Notes under the pieces: generated by a model
Told to the model about the DNA's origin: nothing
Seen by the model: only the letters and a program-made list of their open reading frames with translations
Database searches by the model: none
Part shown: piece after piece, positions 27,846 to 37,514 of the stretch
How positions within the stretch are numbered: position 1 is the stretch's first letter
How the letters are laid out: each line of letters begins with the position of its first letter
Made by a program: the position numbers and the translations under genes
Assembly (NCBI RefSeq): GCF_023206395.1
Contig: NZ_CP066149.1
Coordinates: forward strand, 2,232,001 to 2,296,000
Origin: Vibrio sp. ED004
Lineage (GTDB): Bacteria; Pseudomonadota; Gammaproteobacteria; Enterobacterales; Vibrionaceae
Direction: 5' to 3'
Length of the DNA: 64,000 nucleotides

Positions 27846-28425
27846 GCCCGAGTTTTGGCTCGCTGCCATCGAGTAGGCGGCGGATATTCTGGTGGTGACG
27901 TAGCACGATCAAACAGCACAGCATGGCCACGGGCAGTGTGTATTGCGGTTTGACTAACCAAGCGTAGAAAGGTGCAAGTAGTACGGTAACCAGTGCCGCT
28001 AAAGAAGAGTAACGAAACAAAAATGCGACCACTAACCACGTCGCCATGATCATGCCCGTTAGATCGAATCCTATTGGGGCGATAGCGCCAAGTGCGGTTG
28101 CGACACCTTTACCACCTTTGAAGTGGAAGAATATTGGGTACATATGGCCAAGACAGGCTGCAATTGCAACAACGCCTAAAATGATTGGGTCGATTTTTAG
28201 GTAGTAACCAAGCCAGACAGGGATGGTGCCTTTGAGCATGTCGCATAGCAGTACTGACGCCGCAGCACCTTTACCTCCGACACGTAACACGTTGGTTGCT
28301 CCGGGATTATTCGAACCCACCGTTCTTGGGTCAGGGAGCCTCAAGACTCGGCATATCAAGACCGCACTAGAGATTGAACCTAGTAAGTAGGCAGCAATGA
28401 TCATGATAAGTGCCAATGGGGTCAT
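27829..28425 (-). CDS. plsY: Glycerol-3-phosphate acyltransferase PlsY
   Basis: A 198-residue polytopic membrane enzyme that transfers the acyl group from acyl-phosphate (made by PlsX) to glycerol-3-phosphate, the first step of phospholipid synthesis. Conserved cytoplasmic motifs are [25 protein letters not shown] and the C-terminal [13 protein letters not shown]. Hydrophobic segments account for about five helices. It is divergent from folB, the common arrangement in gammaproteobacteria. Confidence 0.94.
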   Translation of the reverse strand: MTPLALIMIIAAYLLGSISSAVLICRVLRLPDPRTVGSNNPGATNVLRVGGKGAAASVLLCDMLKGTIPVWLGYYLKIDPIILGVVAIAACLGHMYPIFFHFKGGKGVATALGAIAPIGFDLTGMIMATWLVVAFLFRYSSLAALVTVLLAPFYAWLVKPQYTLPVAMLCCLIVLRHHQNIRRLLDGSEPKLGQKKSA

Positions 28426-28563
28426 GTCTGTCCTTAAACGGTTATAAGCCTAACGATGGGAAAATAATGCTCAATCCAAGAGTAATTGATATCATATCTC
28501 GAATTACGCAAATAATACGTTTTTTTCCCCAATATGGGTATCCGACCTCTAAAAGGACAAGTC

Positions 28564-28923
28564 ATGGCACTGGATAAAGTTTTCATTGAACAGTTAGAAG
28601 TAATTACAACGATCGGTGTTTACGATTGGGAACAAGAGATCAAACAAAAACTGGTGCTTGATATTGAGATGGCTCATGACAACCGCCCAGCTGGCAAGAG
28701 TGATGATGTTGTTGACGCTTTGGATTACTCAACAGTGAGTACGGCTGTGCTTGACCATATTGCTAACGGTCGTTTCCTACTGGTTGAGCGTGTGGCAGAA
28801 GAAGTCGCTGAGTTAATCATGACTAAATTCTCTGTACCTTGGATTAAGATCCGCCTAGCGAAGCCGGGTGCCGTTCCACAAGCAAAAGCTGTTGGCGTGA
28901 TCATTGAACGAGGCCAAGCATGA
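28564..28923 (+). CDS. folB: Dihydroneopterin aldolase
   Basis: A 119-residue folate-pathway enzyme converting 7,8-dihydroneopterin to 6-hydroxymethyl-7,8-dihydropterin and glycolaldehyde. It carries VITTIGVYDWEQ with the conserved Tyr, LDYSTVS, RFLLVERVAEEVAELI with the substrate-anchoring Glu, and the catalytic lysine in IRLAKPGAV. ATG 28564 (MALDKVFIEQLEV), with AAGGA upstream, is the real start; the frame opens ten codons earlier. Its stop overlaps the folK start as ATGA, so the two are translationally coupled. Confidence 0.93.
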   Translation: MALDKVFIEQLEVITTIGVYDWEQEIKQKLVLDIEMAHDNRPAGKSDDVVDALDYSTVSTAVLDHIANGRFLLVERVAEEVAELIMTKFSVPWIKIRLAKPGAVPQAKAVGVIIERGQA

Positions 28924-29402
28924 CAGTAGCCTATGTTGGTGTTGGCACGAACATAGACCGCGACAAGCATGCAAGGGTGGCATGGACAGAGCTTCAATCG
29001 TTAGGGATTAACCTTAAATGCTCTAAAATCTATCACTGTGAGCCTGTGGGTTTTAATAGCTACCCGTTTTATAACTTTGTGATAGAGCTCGACACATCAC
29101 TTTCATTGACTGAATTTTCACAGCAACTTCGTAAAATTGAGTTTAAATGGGGTCGCTCTCAAGATGCGCACAAACTTCAAGATCGAAAGCTCGATCTTGA
29201 TATTGTGTTGTTTGGAGACGTGGTTTCTGAGCGCGAACCAGAATTACCACGCAGTGATATCTATAAATATCCTTTTGTAACACAACCACTTTATGATCTC
29301 TGTCCTGCGAGAGTGATCCCGCAAGACGGACGAACCGTCAGTGAAATATGGCAGAAGATGCAGCAATTAGACTCGCTCTCTGTTGTAGATATAAAACTAT
29401 AA
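28920..29402 (+). CDS. folK: 2-amino-4-hydroxy-6-hydroxymethyldihydropteridine pyrophosphokinase
   Basis: A 160-residue HPPK that transfers pyrophosphate from ATP to the product of FolB. The N-terminal AYVGVGTNIDRD replaces the usual SLGSN motif, and the signature region contains the metal-binding DRKLDLDIVLFGD (DxD). Later residues follow the HPPK pattern, but the protein seems a diverged, second-type FolK like the one linked to folB in Vibrio. It lies in a folB-folK pair with uppP 15 bases further on. Confidence 0.85.
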   Translation: MTVAYVGVGTNIDRDKHARVAWTELQSLGINLKCSKIYHCEPVGFNSYPFYNFVIELDTSLSLTEFSQQLRKIEFKWGRSQDAHKLQDRKLDLDIVLFGDVVSEREPELPRSDIYKYPFVTQPLYDLCPARVIPQDGRTVSEIWQKMQQLDSLSVVDIKL

Positions 29403-29417
29403 TTTTTAAGGTAAGTA

Positions 29418-30221
29418 ATGAGTTATTTTGAAGCGTTTATATTGGCGTTGGTGCAAGGCTTTACTGAGTTTTTACCTATTTCCAGTTCTGCACACTTAAT
29501 CCTCCCTTCTGCTGTTTTAGGCTGGGAAGATCAAGGTTTGGCTTTTGATGTCGCGGTCCATGTTGGTACTTTAGCTGCCGTAGTTATCTATTTCCGCAAA
29601 GAAGTGGTGTCTCTTTTGAGTGCTTTCTTTGGTTCGGTATTTAAAGGCGATCGCAGCAAAGAAGCGAAGTTGGCGTGGATGATCATTCTCGCGACGATTC
29701 CTGCGTGTATCTTTGGCCTGTTAATGAAAGACATTGTTGAACTTTACCTGCGCAGTGCATGGGTGATTGCGACAACCACTATCATCTTTGGTTTGCTTTT
29801 ATGGTGGGTGGATAAGAATTCAAGTCTACGTGATGACGAATACCAAGCGGGTTGGAAAAAAGCCTTGTTCATTGGTCTTGCTCAAGCAATGGCGATCATT
29901 CCGGGTACATCTCGTTCTGGCGCTACGATTACTGCAGCGCTTTACCTTGGTTTCACACGTGAAGCAGCAGCTCGATTCTCTTTCTTGATGTCTATCCCAA
30001 TCATCACTTTGGCTGGTGGCTACTTAGGCCTTAAGTTGGTGACCAGTGGCGACCCAATCCATGTTGGCACTTTGCTAACGGGCGTTGCGGTGTCTTTCAT
30101 CAGTGCTTATATCTGTATTCACTGCTTCTTGAAGCTTATCTCTCGCATGGGCATGACACCATTTGTTATCTACCGCCTCATTCTAGGTTGTGGTCTGTTT
30201 GCCTTCTTAATGATGCAGTAA
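29418..30221 (+). CDS. uppP: Undecaprenyl-diphosphatase UppP (BacA)
   Basis: A 267-residue integral membrane enzyme that recycles undecaprenyl pyrophosphate to the monophosphate carrier used for peptidoglycan and O-antigen. The two active-site motifs are [16 protein letters not shown] near the N-terminus and [14 protein letters not shown] in the middle. Multiple hydrophobic helices fit the family. AAGGTAAGT precedes the ATG. The gene follows folK closely and is probably in the same transcript, ending at a strong terminator. Confidence 0.95.
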   Translation: MSYFEAFILALVQGFTEFLPISSSAHLILPSAVLGWEDQGLAFDVAVHVGTLAAVVIYFRKEVVSLLSAFFGSVFKGDRSKEAKLAWMIILATIPACIFGLLMKDIVELYLRSAWVIATTTIIFGLLLWWVDKNSSLRDDEYQAGWKKALFIGLAQAMAIIPGTSRSGATITAALYLGFTREAAARFSFLMSIPIITLAGGYLGLKLVTSGDPIHVGTLLTGVAVSFISAYICIHCFLKLISRMGMTPFVIYRLILGCGLFAFLMMQ

Positions 30222-30257
30222 CAGGCTCTGATAACAGTCTCGTCGTAAAGATTGAAA

Positions 30258-30288
30258 TAAAAAGCCCGCTTTATCGCGGGCTTTTTCA
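30258..30288. terminator. Bidirectional terminator between uppP and cca
   Basis: AAAAGCCCGC pairs with GCGGGCTTTT. T-runs are present in both reading directions. Confidence 0.9.
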
Positions 30289-30313
30289 TGCGTGTTTATC
30301 AGCGCACTGAAGA

Positions 30314-31582
30314 TTAGTGATTAGCGAGTTCTGCTAGTGCGCTTTCAATTGCCGCAGCTCTGCGCTTCTCTTGTTCTTCTCGAATATCTTTGCCTTTAAA
30401 ACCATCGGCAATAATCGCTTTTACCTCGACTTTCAGCGCCGCTTGATAGGCTGCTTCAAAACGAGCCTTTTGAGGATAAGGCTGATCTTCTAAACCTTTA
30501 CGACCTGCGTGGTCAGCTTGGCAACATAGAAGAATGTCGTTGAGCCTGTCTGGTTTACGCCACACATCGAACTTGTTTAAAACCTTAAGGAAAGTCGTGG
30601 GCTTAAGTTCACCCGCGCGATGAATATTAGAGTGCTGCTCACACACTAAAAGTGCGAGGTCTCTGAATTCATTGGGTATTCTTACTCGTTCACACAGTTT
30701 CTTGATGATCTTCACGCCAGTATGACAGTGCATTTTGTGGCTTGGCCATTCAGCTTGTGGTGTCACGCCTTTGCCTAGGTCATGCACTTGAGCTGCAAAG
30801 CGTACTGGTAACGATGGGCTTAATAGCGCTGCTTGTTGAGCCACCATCAGCGTGTGGATACCTGTGTCGATTTCTGGGTGCCATTTCTCAGGTTGAGGGA
30901 CACCAAATAGAGCGTCAATCTCTGGCAAAACAACCGCTAGCGCTCCGCACTCTTTGAGCACTGAAAGGAACACTTCTGGGTGTGGTGTGCTGAGTGATTT
31001 ATGCCATTCTTGCCACACACGCTCTGCCGTAAGATGCGCGAGTTCACCAGATTCGACAATTTCACTCATCATCAACATGGTTTCAGGTGCAATCGTAAAG
31101 TTGAGGTGGTGAAGCTTGGCAGCGAAACGGGCAACACGTAGCACACGAAGTGGATCTTCGACAAAGGCATCGGATACGTGTCTAAGAATACGATCTGAGA
31201 GATCTTGCTGGCCGTGGTAAGGATCGTGAAGGTTGCCTTCATCATCTTGAGCGATAGCGTTGATCGTTAGATCGCGGCGCATGAGATCTTCTTCTAGGTT
31301 GACATCTGGCGCGAAGTAACATTCGAAGCCTGTGTAACCAGAACCTGACTTTCTCTCAGTGCGAGCCAGTGCGTGCTCTTCCTTGGTTTTTGGGTGCAGG
31401 AATACCGGGAAATCTTTACCCACCGCAGTGAAGCCAAGGCTTTCCATCTCTTGAGGGGTACTGCCGACCACCACCCAATCTTTATCATAGCTATCAATAT
31501 TGAGTAGCTTATCGCGCACCGCCCCACCGACTAGATAGCGCTGTAGCCCATTCTCTTTTGGTAGGCTATCGTATATTTGCAA
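30314..31582 (-). CDS. cca: CCA tRNA nucleotidyltransferase (multifunctional)
   Basis: A 422-residue enzyme that builds or repairs the CCA end of tRNAs, with a C-terminal HD phosphohydrolase domain as in E. coli. [15 protein letters not shown] and the [10 protein letters not shown] metal-binding Asp pair form the class II nucleotidyltransferase core, followed by [10 protein letters not shown]. The HD motif is [12 protein letters not shown]. No ATG suits the N-terminus. TTG 31582, with AGGTG five bases upstream, is the best start, giving about ten residues more than E. coli before the YLVGGAVRD strand. The frame extends to another TTG at 31630, without a ribosome site. It is divergent from gspA. 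Confidence 0.92.
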   Translation of the reverse strand: MQIYDSLPKENGLQRYLVGGAVRDKLLNIDSYDKDWVVVGSTPQEMESLGFTAVGKDFPVFLHPKTKEEHALARTERKSGSGYTGFECYFAPDVNLEEDLMRRDLTINAIAQDDEGNLHDPYHGQQDLSDRILRHVSDAFVEDPLRVLRVARFAAKLHHLNFTIAPETMLMMSEIVESGELAHLTAERVWQEWHKSLSTPHPEVFLSVLKECGALAVVLPEIDALFGVPQPEKWHPEIDTGIHTLMVAQQAALLSPSLPVRFAAQVHDLGKGVTPQAEWPSHKMHCHTGVKIIKKLCERVRIPNEFRDLALLVCEQHSNIHRAGELKPTTFLKVLNKFDVWRKPDRLNDILLCCQADHAGRKGLEDQPYPQKARFEAAYQAALKVEVKAIIADGFKGKDIREEQEKRRAAAIESALAELANH

Positions 31583-31666
31583 CTTATCACCTCGAAATGT
31601 TTTATCACTGCTGGACTTTACGGCAAGCAATGGTACTTTCCATTAATCGTAATTATAGGGCAGCAC

Positions 31667-33337
31667 ATGTATAAGGAATATTTTGGCTTCGTTGAGATGC
31701 CATTTTCGATTGTACCAAATTCTCGTTATTTGTTTTTGAGTCAGCGTCATCAAGAAGCGATGCAGAACCTACAAGCCGGTCTAGGCGAGGGTGGGGGCTT
31801 TGCAATGCTTACTGGTGAAGTAGGTACAGGTAAAACAACCGTCGCCAAAGCGATGTTGTCTTCACTCAATAATCAGACTCAAGCTGGCCTTATACTCAAC
31901 CCTACGTTTTCCAACACCGATTTGCTCGAAGCTATCTGTGATGAGTTTGAGGTCGACTACCCTGAACAAGCATCGCTCAAGCAGTTGAGTCAGGCGATTC
32001 ATCATTTCCTGCTTGATAGCCATGCAGACGGTATTCAAACCTTATTGGTCATTGATGAAGCGCAACACCTCGCTGCCGATGTGTTGGAACAGCTGCGCCT
32101 TCTAACCAATTTGGAAACCGACAGTCGTAAGCTGTTAAAAGTGCTGCTGGTTGGCCAACCCGAATTGCAGCAACACCTACAAACCACGCAGCTACGCCAA
32201 TTAGCGCAGCGCATTACTGGTCGTTATCACCTACTGCCTCTTAATACGGAAGAAACCGGTAAGTACATCGCGTTTCGTTTGGAAACGGCGGGTGGCGAAC
32301 AGATGTTATTTTCGAATCGTTCTATTAAGCTGATCGCCCAATATACTCATGGTATTCCACGGTTGATTAACTTGGTGTGTGACAAGGCGCTGCAATTGGC
32401 TTTTCATGACGGAGAGCAGTTACCAAGCAATGAAACCGTCAGCCGAGCCTGCCAACAGGTTATGGCTTTTCAGGCAGATGTGTATCATGTCGAGAAGCCA
32501 CGTGGCGTCGGTGTCGCGCCAAAAATGTTTCAGTATGCAGGTATTGCTACATTAAGTGTCGGTCTTGCCATTGCGACCTTTAATTTCGCGCCATCCTATA
32601 TCGATTCATGGTTACCTGCAGAGACGGAAAGTGAAGCTAAAACTGAGGTACTGGCACACGCTCAGCGCTCACTAGTAGCCGATACTCCTAAGTTGGTTGC
32701 AGAACCTAAGCCAACCAAGTTCGCGCTGCCACAACATATCCAACAACACTTGATGCAGGGAACCAACCGTTCTCTTGCGATTAAAGATCTCTACACCCTA
32801 TGGGGATATCAATCCTCCTTGCGTGATGGCTTGTGTTTGAGTGAGCCGCAGAGTGTTTTTGTGTGTGAACAACATCATTCTGATTTAGCGTCTCTGTTAG
32901 AACTCGGCGTGCCTGTGGTACTCAATCTCGAAATCGACCAAGAGCCTGTATTTGCTGTGCTCTATGGTGTGTCTGAGGATTCGGTCGAATTGCTTGTTAA
33001 CGAAAAGCTACTGTCTATGCCAAAGCAATCATTAGAACAAGTATGGCAAGGCGACTATGTCGCGATTTGGAAACAGCCGTTAAGAGAGACCCTTAAAGAG
33101 GGTTATCAAGGTGAGGCAATTGCTATGCTTGATTTGCTGCTTTCTGAAGTCTTGGGTGAAGTGGTGTCTGGCAGTGATGTGTTTGATAACGAGTTGAAAA
33201 TGAAGGTGGAAGCCTTTCAGATTTGGCAAGGGATGTCTGTTGATGGCATCGCAGGTAAGCGCACGCTAGCAAGATTGCAAAGATTGGCGCAGCTTGATTC
33301 TCCTAAATTGATGTCACTAGAAGGAGGGGCAAGCTAA
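31667..33337 (+). CDS. gspA: Type II secretion ATPase-type assembly protein GspA/ExeA
   Basis: A 556-residue inner-membrane protein that, with GspB, uses ATP to help place the secretin GspD through the peptidoglycan. The start MYKEYFGFVEMPFSIVPNSR is the family N-terminus; the frame opens 30 codons earlier without support. The AAA+ domain has Walker A GEVGTGKTT and Walker B LLVIDEAQHL. One membrane segment lies near residues 285-305. A central C39-peptidase-like region follows, then a C-terminal peptidoglycan-binding domain (EAFQIWQGMSVDGIAGKRT). The stop overlaps the gspB start (TAATG). The main gsp operon is not in this window. Confidence 0.9.
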   Translation: MYKEYFGFVEMPFSIVPNSRYLFLSQRHQEAMQNLQAGLGEGGGFAMLTGEVGTGKTTVAKAMLSSLNNQTQAGLILNPTFSNTDLLEAICDEFEVDYPEQASLKQLSQAIHHFLLDSHADGIQTLLVIDEAQHLAADVLEQLRLLTNLETDSRKLLKVLLVGQPELQQHLQTTQLRQLAQRITGRYHLLPLNTEETGKYIAFRLETAGGEQMLFSNRSIKLIAQYTHGIPRLINLVCDKALQLAFHDGEQLPSNETVSRACQQVMAFQADVYHVEKPRGVGVAPKMFQYAGIATLSVGLAIATFNFAPSYIDSWLPAETESEAKTEVLAHAQRSLVADTPKLVAEPKPTKFALPQHIQQHLMQGTNRSLAIKDLYTLWGYQSSLRDGLCLSEPQSVFVCEQHHSDLASLLELGVPVVLNLEIDQEPVFAVLYGVSEDSVELLVNEKLLSMPKQSLEQVWQGDYVAIWKQPLRETLKEGYQGEAIAMLDLLLSEVLGEVVSGSDVFDNELKMKVEAFQIWQGMSVDGIAGKRTLARLQRLAQLDSPKLMSLEGGAS

Positions 33338-34296
33338 TGTCACGTATTATGCATGAGCTTAAACACTCTTCTGGAAAACAGCACTCTCTTAGCAGACCAA
33401 GCTTCAAAGGTTATCAGAATCATCATGTGCCTAGCTCAGCTAAAGGGATGAGCAACAAACGTGGTTCATCGCTCGCGATGGGGCTACTCCTAATTTTGGT
33501 TCCGTCCTTACTGGTAGGTGGGGTTCTGGTCTATCAATCTTATAACCAGCAACAGACACACTTAGCAAATCAACCTGTTAATGCCGTGATGGCAGAGTCA
33601 AAGCCTAAGCCAGAGATTGAAACGCAAACCGTTGAAGCCAGAACAAAGAGTGAAGCAACAGCTGTCGAGCCTGCACAAGATGATGCCTTGTTTGCTGTTC
33701 GTATTGCTCCGACAAGCAAGGCGTTAAAAGCATTACCGCGCCAAGAGGTGTATGCGCAGGTTGAGCTAGAAAGTAACAATGTCGCGGGTGGAACAACAGT
33801 AGCGATGGCCAATACCGATAACACACAGCAAACAACAGCGAGTGCAGAACCGGTACCAACCCAACCAACTGTTCAACCCAGTTCGAATGATGAGAATACT
33901 GAACTGCAAGCGGATAGTGATTTGCTGCAAGGGTTGGATCTTACTGAGCTTCCACCCGATTTGGCATTAAAGCTTGAATCCATTATGGGTGAACAACAAA
34001 ATGATGCGCCTGAACCGATGGATTCTAGACCCGCCGGACAAATGGGGTCACAGGTCATCGAGTTAGAAACGCATACCAATAGCTTGTCTGGAGTTCTACC
34101 TAAGTTAGATCTACAGACTCACATGTACTCAAGCAGTGAAACCAAGCGTTGGGTAAAAGTGAATGGTCACGAAGTGGCTCAAGGAGATTGGATCGACCAA
34201 GACATTCAGTTACTCGAGATTAAACCGCAATCAGTGGTTATTGAGTTCAACCAGCAGAAGATAGAAATCCCTGCGCTGTATGAATGGAAGGGTTAG
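33337..34296 (+). CDS. gspB: Type II secretion protein GspB
   Basis: A 319-residue bitopic inner-membrane partner of GspA. After a basic cytoplasmic tail, one membrane helix lies at about residues 46-65 (LAMGLLLILVPSLLVGGVLV). A long low-complexity periplasmic linker rich in Q, T, E and P follows. The C-terminal T2SSB domain (about 245-319) carries LDLQTHMYSSSETKRWVKV and the closing VVIEFNQQKIEIPALYEW. Translation is coupled to gspA. A bidirectional terminator follows. Confidence 0.88.
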   Translation: MSRIMHELKHSSGKQHSLSRPSFKGYQNHHVPSSAKGMSNKRGSSLAMGLLLILVPSLLVGGVLVYQSYNQQQTHLANQPVNAVMAESKPKPEIETQTVEARTKSEATAVEPAQDDALFAVRIAPTSKALKALPRQEVYAQVELESNNVAGGTTVAMANTDNTQQTTASAEPVPTQPTVQPSSNDENTELQADSDLLQGLDLTELPPDLALKLESIMGEQQNDAPEPMDSRPAGQMGSQVIELETHTNSLSGVLPKLDLQTHMYSSSETKRWVKVNGHEVAQGDWIDQDIQLLEIKPQSVVIEFNQQKIEIPALYEWKG

Positions 34297-34340
34297 TGCG
34301 TTGCTGTTGGCACACTAGCTGAGTGAAGTTTAAGACAAAT

Positions 34341-34370
34341 AAAAAGGAGCACCTCGGTGCTCCTTTTTGA
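34341..34370. terminator. Bidirectional terminator between gspB and the YgiM-like gene
   Basis: AAAAAGGAGCACC pairs perfectly with GGTGCTCCTTTTT. Confidence 0.92.
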
Positions 34371-34418
34371 TATTCGCTACTGGATTTACCTTAGTGAAAG
34401 GCAAGTAAAGCGGTTAGC

Positions 34419-35030
34419 TTACGCCCAGCCGTTTGGTGACTTTCTGCGACGAGGCATGATGTGTGGTAGAACAAGGCCTAGAAGTAGACCAATACCAGCA
34501 ACACCACCACCGTACATGAAGTACTTCAGTAGTAGGTCATCTTTCTGCGTGTCTAGCTTAGCGCGCAGTTCACGGTTTTCTGTTTGAGAGCTTGTTAGCT
34601 GTTGGCTAATTTCGCTGTAGTTCTGTTCAAGTTCAGCAATTTGCTTGTTACGAGAATCTAGAGAGCTCGCTAGGCCAGCTTTTTCACTGTCAGCGCTTTG
34701 ACGAGCGTTTGCTAGCTTGCCTTTTACTTCAGTCAGTTCTTTCTCTAGTTTAGGCATGCGCAGTGCCATGCTTTCTTGAGTGCTTACAAACTTACTTTCA
34801 ACCCAACCTTTGCGGCCGCGGTTGTCTTGAATCTGGGTGTAACCCGTACTCTTGTTAGTTTGTAGGTATGTAATCTTCTCACCAGCGTCAACACTACCGA
34901 TGATACGGAAGGTATTGTTTGGGCCAGAATGCATATAAGTAAATAGTTTGTCAGCAATATAACGGTCTTGTGCAAAGGCAGCTGGAGCCGCAAGCATTGC
35001 GAACAAAACTAAGCTAATCAGTTTTTTCAC
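34419..35030 (-). CDS. TIGR04211-type SH3 domain protein (YgiM-like)
   Basis: A 203-residue envelope protein of unknown function. It has a signal peptide (MKKLISLVLFAMLAAPAAFA, about 1-20), a bacterial SH3 domain (about 22-85; GEKITYLQTNKSTGYTQI and GRKGWVESKF), a coiled coil (about 95-165), and a C-terminal membrane helix (YFMYGGGVAGIGLLLGLVL) with a basic tail. E. coli ygiM sits beside cca in the same way. The SH3 domain suggests peptidoglycan binding with the coiled coil reaching through the periplasm, but no function is established here. Confidence 0.85.
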   Translation of the reverse strand: MKKLISLVLFAMLAAPAAFAQDRYIADKLFTYMHSGPNNTFRIIGSVDAGEKITYLQTNKSTGYTQIQDNRGRKGWVESKFVSTQESMALRMPKLEKELTEVKGKLANARQSADSEKAGLASSLDSRNKQIAELEQNYSEISQQLTSSQTENRELRAKLDTQKDDLLLKYFMYGGGVAGIGLLLGLVLPHIMPRRRKSPNGWA

Positions 35031-35113
35031 AGTAAATCCCTTAACGATTCAAATTGGGTAGGCGGATGAGTCAGCCTCAATTAGCAAATAATATTTAGTT
35101 TCTTTATGCGGTG

Positions 35114-35144
35114 CAACAAAGAAGGGAGGCAAAGCCTCCCTTTC
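35114..35144 (-). terminator. Terminator after the PiT transporter gene
   Basis: AAGGGAGGC-AAA-GCCTCCCTT. The minus-strand read continues TTCTTTGTTG. Confidence 0.85.
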
Positions 35145-35235
35145 TGTGCGTTTGAGTCAATAATGACATGGCATTTACATATCGTTACCGAAGCTCACAC
35201 TATTCTGACGCTAGTCATCACTAACGCAGTCGCGA

Positions 35236-36498
35236 TTACATAGTAAACGCAGCTTGAATTCCGTAGAAGAACACAACAGCAAGTAGAGCACCTGCAGGTA
35301 GTGTCACAATCCAAGAAGCTACGATATTACGTACAACGCCTAAGTTCAGTGCTGCGATACCACGAGCAAAACCAACACCCAATACCGCACCAACCAGTGT
35401 TTGTGTAGTAGAGATTGGAAGGCCAGTACCTGAAGCTAGTACAACCGTACATGCAGTTGCAAGTTGTGCAGCAAAGCCACGGCTTGGTGTTAATTCTGTA
35501 ATACCAGTACCAACGGTTGCCATTACTTTATGACCCATTGTTGCAAGACCAACAACGATACCGAAGCCACCTAGAGGAAGAATCCACCATGCGATAGTAC
35601 TCTTACCTGTGATTTCACCCATGTGCTCAACGGTTGATACAACAGCAGACAGTGGACCAATCGCGTTTGCAACGTCGTTTGAACCGTGTGCGAAAGCCAT
35701 CGCACAAGCTGTGATAACCATTAGTACAGAGAAGATGCCTTCAACGCCAGCAAAGCCGTGGTCTTCTTCGCGGTTAGCGAATTTCTTCTGGATGTATAGG
35801 TAACCACCGATCATAACAAGAGCAGAAACGCCAGCAGCCCAAACCCATGCTTCAGTGTTGCTTAGGTGAAGACCTACGTGCTTAAGACCTTTCTTGATAG
35901 TTACAAGAGCAATGACCATTGTCGTAATGAACATGTATACCGGAACAAAACGCTTCGCATTGAATAGCGGGTTTTCCGTATCAAAGATCAGTCGCTGCGC
36001 ACTCACAAATATCACGTAAGCAAAGAAGCCGGAAATAACAGGTGTGATAATCCAACTGCCCACAATGCCTTGAACACTGTTCCAGTCAACCGCTTCTGTA
36101 CCTACAGAGATACAAGCAAAACCGATGATTGCACCGATGATTGAGTGAGTAGTAGAAACAGGCCAGCCCATGTATGAAGCTAGAAGTAGCCATGTACCTG
36201 CTGCTAGAAGTGCAGACATCATACCGTACACAAGTACGTCTGGTTGATGAGCGAATAGAGATGTTTCGATTACACCTTTACGGATCGTATCGGTAACTTC
36301 GCCACCGGCAAGATATGCGCCAGCGAATTCAAAGATCATTGCGATAATGATCGCTTGTTTAACGGTTAGAGCTTTAGAGCCTACTGAGGTGCCCATTGCG
36401 TTCGCAACGTCATTTGCACCAATACCAATAGCCATCAAGAAACCGAAAGCTGCTGCAACAATAATCAGGACAGTGCCGTAGTTAGCAAGGATATCCAT
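35236..36498 (-). CDS. PiT family inorganic phosphate transporter
   Basis: A 420-residue polytopic membrane protein that imports phosphate driven by an ion gradient. The duplicated PiT signature occurs twice: GANDVANAMGTSVGSKAL near the N-terminus and HGSNDVANAIGPLSAV in the second half. Many hydrophobic segments (about ten or more) fill the rest. The DUF47 gene immediately upstream on the same strand is its usual partner. It resembles the low-affinity, constitutive type; whether Na+ or H+ is the coupling ion cannot be told. Confidence 0.93.
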   Translation of the reverse strand: MDILANYGTVLIIVAAAFGFLMAIGIGANDVANAMGTSVGSKALTVKQAIIIAMIFEFAGAYLAGGEVTDTIRKGVIETSLFAHQPDVLVYGMMSALLAAGTWLLLASYMGWPVSTTHSIIGAIIGFACISVGTEAVDWNSVQGIVGSWIITPVISGFFAYVIFVSAQRLIFDTENPLFNAKRFVPVYMFITTMVIALVTIKKGLKHVGLHLSNTEAWVWAAGVSALVMIGGYLYIQKKFANREEDHGFAGVEGIFSVLMVITACAMAFAHGSNDVANAIGPLSAVVSTVEHMGEITGKSTIAWWILPLGGFGIVVGLATMGHKVMATVGTGITELTPSRGFAAQLATACTVVLASGTGLPISTTQTLVGAVLGVGFARGIAALNLGVVRNIVASWIVTLPAGALLAVVFFYGIQAAFTM

Positions 36499-36626
36499 CG
36501 TAATACCTAGTTGTTTGATAACAAGCGGAGCAAATTTAGACGCAAAAAACCGCTCAGCGAGAGAAATACTCAGCGCATAAGTGGTTTGTTCAAAAAGTGC
36601 TCTTCGTTATATGGTTAACGTATGAT

Positions 36627-37313
36627 TTAAGATCGAGAAAGCATTACTTCAAGACGAGCGCCTACACGCTGTGCTTGATCTGCAATACCACCAACCCATT
36701 CAAGAATTTTGTATAAGAACATGATATCAACTGGATTCAGACCGTCTTCGATCGCCATCAATTGTTGGCGTAATTCGATCTGCATCGCATCCGTGTCATC
36801 TTCAATTACATCTAATTGATGAATCATTTCAGCAACGAGTGTTACTTCGCGGCCTTTAAAGCCAGTTTCAAGTAATTCGTCTAGTTCATTGATTACGTTT
36901 TGTGCTTGGTTCGCTGCATCTAGACAACGTTTAACGTAAGCGATGAAATTTTCTTGTAGAGGAGCAGGAATGACAAGTTGACGACCATATACACGGCCAG
37001 CAATGTCTTTCGCTAGGTTTGCTAGTTTGTCTTGCTGCGTTAATAGCTCCAACATATCGGTGCGATCAACTGGCATAAACAAACCACGAGGAAGTTTAAG
37101 GCGAATTTCACGTTTTAGTACGTCAGCTTCTTTCTCAAGGTGAGAAATTTGAGCTCGAATTTCAGCTGCTTTTTCCCAGTCACCCTTTGAAGAAACTTCA
37201 AAGAAATTAACTAGGTGAGAACAACATTCGTTCACGCATACTACGTGACGCTGCAAAGGTTTAATTGGGGACTTTGCAAATAACCCCATAATTGTATTTA
37301 CTGGCATGGTCAT
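36627..37313 (-). CDS. TIGR00153 / DUF47 PhoU-like protein
   Basis: A 228-residue all-helical cytoplasmic protein of the PhoU-like DUF47 family (TIGR00153), thought to regulate the adjacent PiT transporter. Typical features are MPVNTIMGLFAKSP, the acidic metal-binding pattern in ISHLEKEADVLKREIR, and the second bundle with HQLDVIEDDTDAMQIELR. ATG 37313 gives MTMPVN; ATG 37307 gives the family-like start MPVN. It is 128 bases upstream of the transporter, and the pair is probably one operon. Confidence 0.9.
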   Translation of the reverse strand: MTMPVNTIMGLFAKSPIKPLQRHVVCVNECCSHLVNFFEVSSKGDWEKAAEIRAQISHLEKEADVLKREIRLKLPRGLFMPVDRTDMLELLTQQDKLANLAKDIAGRVYGRQLVIPAPLQENFIAYVKRCLDAANQAQNVINELDELLETGFKGREVTLVAEMIHQLDVIEDDTDAMQIELRQQLMAIEDGLNPVDIMFLYKILEWVGGIADQAQRVGARLEVMLSRS

Positions 37314-37514
37314 CCAACCTAATAAATAATAACCTTAAAACAACATACACCATATTCATGGTGAAATGTTAAGCGATGGCTACAAAGTCGCGCATGTTAA
37401 CCTAATCAATCTCTCATTAAAACTGTTTTAGATCATCATAAGGGCGATATTTCTGACTTGCCGAGTTTTTAAATTGGCAATATCCTGTCCCTATCTTCAC
37501 AGAAAGGTATAACT

